NCBI GenBank assembly: GCA_005884855.1
Contig: VAZS01000076.1
Coordinates: 1 to 5,983 of the forward strand
DNA length: 5,983 bases
Reading direction: 5' to 3'
From: Alphaproteobacteria bacterium
GTDB lineage: Bacteria; Pseudomonadota; Alphaproteobacteria; Rhizobiales; Xanthobacteraceae
Within the stretch, counting starts at the first letter, position 1. Each line of letters begins with the position of its first letter. The position numbers were made by a program, and so were the translations under genes. This document shows, in pieces, positions 1 through 5,983 of this stretch. The notes beneath the pieces are model-generated. The model saw only the letters and a program-made list of their open reading frames with translations. It was not told the origin of the DNA and made no database searches.

Positions 1-60
1 CGATCAATCGATTTTGAATTGGCCATCGCTCGCAAGCGCCGAAGCGACAGAGATTTTGTT

Positions 61-2370
61 CTATGCAAACAAGGATGGCTGTTGCCGGCCGGCCCGCTCC
101 TGCGCTTCGACCACAGCGACGGCGCTCATGTTCAGCACGCCGCGCGCGGTCACCGAAGGCGTGAGAATATGCGCCGGACGCGAGGGGCCGATCAGGATGG
201 GCCCGACCGGAAGGGCGTCGGCCAGCGCTTTGATCATCTGATAAGCGACGTTTGCCGTATCCAGGTTTGGCATGATCAGGATGTTGGCTTCCCCTTCCAG
301 TTTCGAATGCGGCAGGACCAACTTCCGTGCGGCTTCCGAGAGCGCGGTATCGCCTTGCATTTCACCGTCAGCTTCGAGTTCAGGATGGTTCTGCTTCAGC
401 AGGGCGGTTGCCCGGCGCATTTTGCGCGAGGACTCGCTATCATAGCTGCCGAAATCGGAATGTGACACGAAAGCAATTTTGGGCTTCAGAGCGAAGCGCT
501 GGACATGCAGCGCGGCCAGCGCCGCCACTTCCGCGAGCTCTTCAGCGCTCGGGTTCGGCCGCACCTGCGTGTCGGCGATGAAATAAGCTCCCTTACTGGT
601 GATCATCAAAGCAAGGGCTGCGAACTCACTCACTCCCGGAAGAAAGCCGATGATCTCGCGCACGTGCCGCAGATGGCTCATATAGCGGCCTTCAACGCCG
701 CAGATCATGGCGTCGGCCTCGCCGCGCATCACCCCAAGTGCTGCGATCACGGTAGCATTGGTGCGAACCATGGTGCGAGCGGCGTCGGGCGTAACGCCAT
801 GCCGTCCGGCGACGTCGATATAGGACTGTACATAGGAGCGGTAGCGCGGGTCATCCTCGGGATTGATGAGATCGAAGTCCTGGCCGGCCTTGATCGCGAG
901 GCCGAATCGTTTGATCCGCGCTTCGACCACAGAAGGGCGTCCGACCAATATCGGCCGGGCCAGCTTCTCCTCGAGCACGACCTGGGTCGCGTGCAACACG
1001 CGCTCGTCCTCACCCTCGGCATAGATCAGTCGGACCGGCTGCGTCTTGGCTTTCGCAAACAACGGTTTCATGACCAGGCCAGAGCGGAACGCGAACCGCT
1101 CCAACTGTGCGCTGTAGTCCTCAAATTTGTTGATCGGACGGCTGGCAACGCCCGACTCCATTGCCGCCTTCGCCACCGCGGGCGCGATGCGCAGGATCAG
1201 CCTGGGATCGAACGGGCTCGGAATCAGCGAGCCGGGACCAAAGCCTTGCGCCTCTCCGCCATCGAAGGTATGGGCCCCGGCGTTTACCGGCGGATCGCGC
1301 GCCAGCTGCGCGATCGCCTCGACCGCGGCCTTTTTCATTTCTTCGTTGATCGCGGTAGCACCGACATCGAGCGCGCCGCGAAAGATGAATGGAAAGCACA
1401 GGACATTGTTGACCTGGTTTGGAAAATCGGAGCGCCCGGTGCAGATCATCGCATCCGGACGCGCTTTGCGGGCCTCATCCGGCATGATTTCCGGATCAGG
1501 ATTGGCCAGCGCCATTACCAGCGGCTTGTCCGCCATCTGCTTCATCATGTCGGGCGTCAGCACATTGGGCGCTGACAGCCCGAGGAAAATATCGGCGCCG
1601 CCGATTACTTCGCCCATGACGCGCTTGTCCGTCTTTTGGGCATAGACGGACTTCCAGCGGTCCATCAGCGTGGTGCGTCCCTCATGCACCACCCCATCGA
1701 TATCGCACACCCAGATATTCTTCCGCTGCGCGCCCATGGAAACCAGCAGATTGAGACAGGCGATCGCCGCAGCGCCTGCGCCGGAGGCAACGATCTTGAC
1801 GTCCGCCAGCTTCTTGCCGTTCAGCAACAGCGCGTTGCTGATGGCGGCGCCGACGATGATGGCGGTGCCATGCTGGTCGTCATGAAATACCGGGATCTTC
1901 ATGCGCTCTTTGAGCCGCGCCTCGATCTCGAAACATTCCGGGCCTTTGATATCCTCGAGATTGATGCCGCCGAAGGTCGGCTCCAGCGCGGCCACTGTCT
2001 CGACGACCCGTTCGATCGTGTCCGCCGCTATCTCGATGTCGAACACGTCGATGCCAGCAAATTTCTTGAACAGAACGGCCTTGCCCTCCATGACCGGCTT
2101 CGACGCCAGCGGGCCGATATTGCCAAGGCCGAGCACGGCGGTGCCGTTGGAGACGACTGCAACAAGATTGGCGCGGGTCGTTAGCGTTGCCGCTTCCGCC
2201 GGGTTTTCGGCTATTGCCGTACAGGCGGCCGCCACCCCCGGCGAATAGGCGAGCGCCAGGTCGCGCTGGTTGGCGAGCGGCTTGATAGCCTGAATCTCGA
2301 GCTTACCCGGCCTGGGCAGCCTATGGTACGCCAGCGCCGAGGCATGAAGATCTTCAGAATAGGACGCCAT
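61..2370 (-). CDS. maeB: NADP-dependent malic enzyme, MaeB type (malic enzyme + phosphotransacetylase-like domain)
   Basis: Cytosolic enzyme that oxidatively decarboxylates malate to pyruvate with NADP+, supplying NADPH and pyruvate/acetyl-CoA during growth on C4-dicarboxylates. The 769 residues match the usual ~760-770 of the hybrid MaeB/Tme family. Seen in sequence: the malic enzyme N-domain has AYSPGV with the presumed catalytic Tyr42, [11 protein letters not shown] with Lys97, the metal-binding NLED (Glu139, Asp140) and HDDQHGTA (Asp165). A dinucleotide-binding GAGAAA lies at 197-202, and ANPDPEI at 289-295. From about residue 430 to the end is a phosphotransacetylase-like domain ([14 protein letters not shown] at 448-461). 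In characterised MaeB proteins this domain is not catalytic and carries acetyl-CoA-responsive allosteric control. The ATG start is fixed by an in-frame TAA at 2377-2379, just upstream; the stop is TAG. It lies 48 bases downstream of aspS on the same strand. No frameshift or missing motif is seen. NADP rather than NAD preference is inferred from the family. Confidence 0.96.
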   Translation of the reverse strand: MASYSEDLHASALAYHRLPRPGKLEIQAIKPLANQRDLALAYSPGVAAACTAIAENPAEAATLTTRANLVAVVSNGTAVLGLGNIGPLASKPVMEGKAVLFKKFAGIDVFDIEIAADTIERVVETVAALEPTFGGINLEDIKGPECFEIEARLKERMKIPVFHDDQHGTAIIVGAAISNALLLNGKKLADVKIVASGAGAAAIACLNLLVSMGAQRKNIWVCDIDGVVHEGRTTLMDRWKSVYAQKTDKRVMGEVIGGADIFLGLSAPNVLTPDMMKQMADKPLVMALANPDPEIMPDEARKARPDAMICTGRSDFPNQVNNVLCFPFIFRGALDVGATAINEEMKKAAVEAIAQLARDPPVNAGAHTFDGGEAQGFGPGSLIPSPFDPRLILRIAPAVAKAAMESGVASRPINKFEDYSAQLERFAFRSGLVMKPLFAKAKTQPVRLIYAEGEDERVLHATQVVLEEKLARPILVGRPSVVEARIKRFGLAIKAGQDFDLINPEDDPRYRSYVQSYIDVAGRHGVTPDAARTMVRTNATVIAALGVMRGEADAMICGVEGRYMSHLRHVREIIGFLPGVSEFAALALMITSKGAYFIADTQVRPNPSAEELAEVAALAALHVQRFALKPKIAFVSHSDFGSYDSESSRKMRRATALLKQNHPELEADGEMQGDTALSEAARKLVLPHSKLEGEANILIMPNLDTANVAYQMIKALADALPVGPILIGPSRPAHILTPSVTARGVLNMSAVAVVEAQERAGRQQPSLFA

Positions 2371-2383
2371 ATTCTTTTACGGG

Positions 2384-2388
2384 CTCCT
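2384..2388 (-). promoter_or_regulatory. Probable ribosome binding site of maeB
   Basis: AGGAG on the minus strand is the only Shine-Dalgarno-like string in the 48-base aspS-maeB gap. It stands 13 bases from the ATG, longer than the usual 5-9, so initiation may be only moderate or may use a less obvious site. A more upstream start is excluded by the in-frame TAA between this motif and the ATG. No terminator hairpin is visible in the gap, which fits read-through from aspS. Confidence 0.5.
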
Positions 2389-2418
2389 CACCCCGAATTC
2401 AGGCTTGCTGGATCAACT

Positions 2419-3984
<1,566 letters not shown>

Positions 3985-4000
3985 CCATTCTGAGCGCAGC

Positions 4001-4060
4001 TGTCTGGCCGATATCGCTCTCGCGGAGCGCGCCGCAGGTGTGGGACCGGTAACGATGCAT
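4001..4060 (-). pseudogene. aspS: Orphaned N-terminal 20 codons of aspS, out of frame with the rest
   Basis: ATG at 4060 begins [20 protein letters not shown], which I recognise as the normal first 20 residues of alphaproteobacterial AspRS. One base later (4000) the sequence jumps to [11 protein letters not shown], normally residues 65-75 by my recollection of relatives, in a different frame. Reading on from this ATG gives unrelated residues and a stop near 3842, for 72 codons in total. The expected intervening segment, about residues 21-64 (the OB fold with its GW...RDHGG and FIDLRD motifs), is not encoded anywhere in this window. The implied net loss is about 131 bases, which is not a multiple of three. 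The full damaged locus therefore spans 2419-4060. The upstream bases (CTGGAACATC before ATG) give only a weak Shine-Dalgarno match. Confidence 0.88.
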
Positions 4061-4091
4061 GATGTTCCAGAAGGATGTCTGAGGATCGAAT

Positions 4092-4112
4092 CGGGGCCCG
4101 GGGGCTGCCCCG
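4092..4112 (-). promoter_or_regulatory. GC-rich hairpin in the presumed aspS leader
   Basis: A perfect 6-bp inverted repeat, CGGGGC / GCCCCG, encloses a 9-base loop; an alternative GGGG/CCCC pairing is possible within it. It lies 31 bases upstream of the original aspS ATG, so it would sit in the aspS 5' leader if transcription starts farther upstream. No U-tract follows on either strand, so it is not a classical terminator. Its function is unknown; an operator or leader structure is conjecture. Confidence 0.3.
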
Positions 4113-4254
4113 CAAAGAGGGTGAGGGTTTACCCGAGGCTGTGAGGCGCGGCAACCGAATGCCCCTCTTCAAGGGCTTGGGAAAAAGACAAACGCCCGGA
4201 AAATTGACGCAAAAACAAGGCTTCACTTTCGGATGCGCGGATCCGTCTACCCGA

Positions 4255-4282
4255 TTGCCTAATCGCAGCTCATCCCTATCTT
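4255..4282 (+). promoter_or_regulatory. Candidate selO promoter placing the start site at the ATG
   Basis: TTGCCT (4255-4260), a 16-base spacer, then TATCTT (4277-4282) resemble sigma-70-type -35 and -10 boxes, each matching consensus at four of six positions. Six bases separate the -10 box from the A of the selO ATG at 4289, so transcription would begin at or next to the start codon. This agrees with the lack of a Shine-Dalgarno sequence before selO. The match is weak and could be chance. Confidence 0.3.
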
Positions 4283-4288
4283 GGGTCC

Positions 4289-5767
4289 ATGACGGTCCAT
4301 TTCCCCTTCGAAAATACCTATGCGGCGCTGCCGGCGAATTTTTTTGCGCGCGTCGCACCAACGCCGGTCACCTCGCCCCGCCTGATCAAGCTCAACTGGC
4401 CGCTGGCGGTACACCTCGGCCTGGATCCCGATCGGCTCGCGAGCCCGGAGGGAACCGAAATCCTCGCCGGAAAACGGCTTCCCGACGGCGCCGACCCGAT
4501 CGCGATGGCCTATGCCGGCCACCAGTTTGGCCATTTCGTGCCGCAGCTCGGCGATGGCCGCGCCATCCTGCTCGGAGAAGTGATCGACGCCGACGGCATC
4601 CGCCGGGACATTCAATTAAAAGGGTCGGGCCCGACACCATTTTCCCGCCGCGGCGACGGCCGCGCGGCGCTTGGTCCGGTGTTGCGCGAATACGTCATCA
4701 GCGAAGCGATGGCGGCGCTCGGAATTCCAACCACGCGATCGCTCGCCGCAGTAATGACTGGCGAAAGCGTCCTGCGAGAGACGGCGCTACCGGGAGCGAT
4801 CCTCACCCGTGTCGCCTCCAGCCACATTCGGGTCGGAACATTCCAGTATTTCGCGGCGCGCGGCGATACTGAGGGCGTGCGGCAACTGGCCGATCACGTC
4901 ATCGCCAGGCACTACCCCGAAGTGGCCACGACAGAGCGCCCGTATCACGCGCTGCTGCAGGATGTGATTGCGCGTCAGGCCGAACTGCTCGCGCGCTGGC
5001 TTTTGATCGGTTTCATCCACGGCGTCATGAACACCGACAACACCTCGATCTCGGGCGAGACTATCGACTACGGCCCCTGCGCTTTCATGGACCACTACGA
5101 TCCGGCGACGGTGTTCAGCTCGATCGACGAGCTCGGCCGCTATGCGTATGCCAACCAGCCGCGGATCGCGCTGTGGAACCTCACCAGGCTCGCGGAATGC
5201 CTGCTGCCGTTGTTTTCCGAGGATCAGGAAAAGGCCATTTCGGAAGCGCAATCGGCGCTCGCCGAATTTGCCGAAGTCTTCAATGCCGCCTATCAGGCGG
5301 GCTTGCGAAGAAAGCTCGGCCTGTTCACCGCACGCGAGAGCGACCAGGCGCTCGCGCAGGACCTGCTGGATGCGATGGCCAAGAACCAGGCCGACTTCAC
5401 GCTGACATTCAGGAAGTTGAGCGATGCCGCGCTCGGCCCCGACCATGACAGCGAGGTCCGGCAGCTATTCGGCGATCCCGCCGCCTATGACGAATGGGCA
5501 GCGCGCTGGCGGCAGCGGACCGCAGACGAGCCGCAGGATGCCGCAACGAGGCGGACCGCTATGCGAGCCGTCAATCCGGTTTTCATTCCGAGGAACCATC
5601 GGGTGGAGGCGGTGATCGAAGCTGCCGTGAACCGGGACGATTTCGCACTGTTCGAAGAACTGCTGACTGTGCTTTCGAAACCGTATGAAGACCAGCCGGC
5701 GTTATCAGCCTATGCGGAGCCGCCGCAACCGCATCAGCGCGTGCTACAAACGTTTTGCGGGACGTAA
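4289..5767 (+). CDS. selO: SelO family protein adenylyltransferase (YdiU)
   Basis: Pseudokinase-fold enzyme that transfers AMP from ATP to Ser/Thr/Tyr side chains of target proteins; family members are linked to oxidative-stress responses, and Salmonella YdiU is also reported to UMPylate. Length 492 compares with about 480-490 in bacteria. Seen: [17 protein letters not shown] (76-92), [17 protein letters not shown] (109-125) with the presumed nucleotide-binding Lys111, [15 protein letters not shown] (172-186) with Arg174 and Arg181, and active-site HGVMNTDN (244-251) with Asp250 and Asn251, followed by DYGP at 260-263 with metal-binding Asp260. These residues match those described for Pseudomonas syringae and E. 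coli SelO with a small offset. The C-terminus ends FCGT (Cys490), a bacterial form of the tail that carries selenocysteine in animal SelO; no Sec codon is involved here. No signal peptide or membrane segment is seen. The start is chosen on N-terminal family similarity (MTVHFPF); no Shine-Dalgarno precedes it. It is divergent from aspS, 228 bases away, and appears monocistronic. Confidence 0.96.
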   Translation: MTVHFPFENTYAALPANFFARVAPTPVTSPRLIKLNWPLAVHLGLDPDRLASPEGTEILAGKRLPDGADPIAMAYAGHQFGHFVPQLGDGRAILLGEVIDADGIRRDIQLKGSGPTPFSRRGDGRAALGPVLREYVISEAMAALGIPTTRSLAAVMTGESVLRETALPGAILTRVASSHIRVGTFQYFAARGDTEGVRQLADHVIARHYPEVATTERPYHALLQDVIARQAELLARWLLIGFIHGVMNTDNTSISGETIDYGPCAFMDHYDPATVFSSIDELGRYAYANQPRIALWNLTRLAECLLPLFSEDQEKAISEAQSALAEFAEVFNAAYQAGLRRKLGLFTARESDQALAQDLLDAMAKNQADFTLTFRKLSDAALGPDHDSEVRQLFGDPAAYDEWAARWRQRTADEPQDAATRRTAMRAVNPVFIPRNHRVEAVIEAAVNRDDFALFEELLTVLSKPYEDQPALSAYAEPPQPHQRVLQTFCGT

Positions 5768-5847
5768 ATCGTTAACTCGCCGTTCAACATCCGATGAAAC
5801 GACAGCCGCCCGCCACCAAGCATTTAAGAGAGGGGCAATGCGTCACG

Positions 5848-5867
5848 GGCAAACCTAGCGGTTTGCC
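5848..5867 (+). promoter_or_regulatory. Perfect 8-bp hairpin next to a ribosome binding site
   Basis: GGCAAACC, loop TAGC, GGTTTGCC form a perfect stem of eight pairs with a tetraloop. It sits 80 bases after the selO stop and directly touches the GGAGGG Shine-Dalgarno of the next small ORF. No T-run follows on the plus strand, so it is not a standard intrinsic terminator for selO. It could protect the 3' end of selO mRNA, or act in cis on translation of the small ORF. Confidence 0.5.
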
Positions 5868-5873
5868 GGAGGG
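5868..5873 (+). promoter_or_regulatory. Strong Shine-Dalgarno for the GTG-start ORF
   Basis: GGAGGG; its GGAGG core lies seven bases before GTG at 5880, an ideal spacing. An alternative GTG at 5877 would be only four bases away, so 5880 is the better start. An in-frame TAG at 5856-5858, inside the hairpin loop, rules out a start farther upstream. Confidence 0.6.
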
Positions 5874-5879
5874 ATTGTG

Positions 5880-5983
5880 GTGGACGCGTTTGTATTTGAA
5901 TTCATGGGATTGGCGATGGTTGCGCTTTGCGTCATCGTAGTGGCTGTTCCCGCACGGCGGCGACCCTCCCGCCAATTCAGAGA
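5880..5983 (+). CDS. Start of a small putative membrane protein, truncated by the window end
   Basis: I do not recognise this gene. GTG at 5880 opens a frame of 34 complete codons that runs off the end of the window. It begins (M)DAFVFEFMGLAMVALCVIV and continues VAVPARRRPSRQFR. Residues about 4-23 are a continuous hydrophobic stretch long enough for one membrane helix. They are followed by a cluster of arginines that would favour a cytoplasmic location for the segment after the helix (positive-inside rule). Support for translation comes from the well-spaced GGAGGG. It is on the same strand as selO, 112 bases after it. It could be a small single-pass protein, or the N-terminal signal anchor of a larger one; the window cannot tell which. 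Confidence 0.5.
   Translation, partial: MDAFVFEFMGLAMVALCVIVVAVPARRRPSRQFR

Noticed and set aside
26..47. Inverted repeat (TCGCTCG / CGAAGCGA, one bulge) just downstream of maeB as a possible terminator
   Set aside because: The stem is short and bulged, and no T-run follows on the minus strand, so I do not call an intrinsic terminator.
505..1575. A 356-codon open frame on the plus strand, antisense to maeB
   Set aside because: It lies fully inside the clearly conserved maeB gene, has no recognisable domain, and is the type of shadow frame expected in high-GC coding DNA.
4204..4209. TTGACG as a -35 box for selO
   Set aside because: No acceptable -10 box lies 15-19 bases downstream; the TTGCCT/TATCTT pair is a better, though still weak, candidate.
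4075..4872. A 265-codon plus-strand frame overlapping the start of selO
   Set aside because: It shares its length with selO in another frame, is rich in Arg, Pro and Gly with no motifs, and selO is strongly supported by family motifs.
5784..5975. A 63-codon minus-strand frame after selO
   Set aside because: No Shine-Dalgarno or recognisable motif; it overlaps the better-supported GTG-start ORF and the hairpin.

Overview
The window looks like chromosomal DNA of an alphaproteobacterium, most likely the Bradyrhizobium / Rhodopseudomonas / Afipia group. The basis is the high G+C content, the codon use, and protein sequences that match what I remember of that group (inference without a search). 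It holds three recognisable genes and the start of a fourth. I see no mobile element, tRNA, rRNA, CRISPR array or gene cluster that would suggest a new defence or metabolic system.

Layout: (1) 61-2370, minus strand: maeB, an intact 769-residue NADP-type malic enzyme with a C-terminal phosphotransacetylase-like domain. (2) 2419-3984, minus strand, 48 bases upstream of maeB: the body of aspS, aspartyl-tRNA synthetase. Its normal first 20 codons lie at 4001-4060 but in a different reading frame. About 131 bases that should join them, encoding much of the tRNA-anticodon-binding OB fold, are missing. As given, aspS is broken by a frameshifting deletion or by an assembly error. (3) 4061-4288: a divergent intergenic region with a GC-rich hairpin in the presumed aspS leader and a possible selO promoter. 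(4) 4289-5767, plus strand: selO (ydiU), an intact 492-residue SelO-family protein AMPylase. (5) 5768-5879: a noncoding gap ending in a perfect 8-bp hairpin next to a strong Shine-Dalgarno sequence. (6) 5880 to the window end: the start of a small GTG-initiated ORF with one predicted membrane segment, cut by the window edge.

aspS and maeB probably share a transcript because they are co-directional with a short gap. selO is divergent and functionally separate. The genes are housekeeping or metabolic (translation, malate to pyruvate, redox-linked protein AMPylation) and form no obvious pathway. The points most worth a second look are the aspS lesion, the possible leaderless selO transcript, and the hairpin plus Shine-Dalgarno arrangement before the small membrane ORF.
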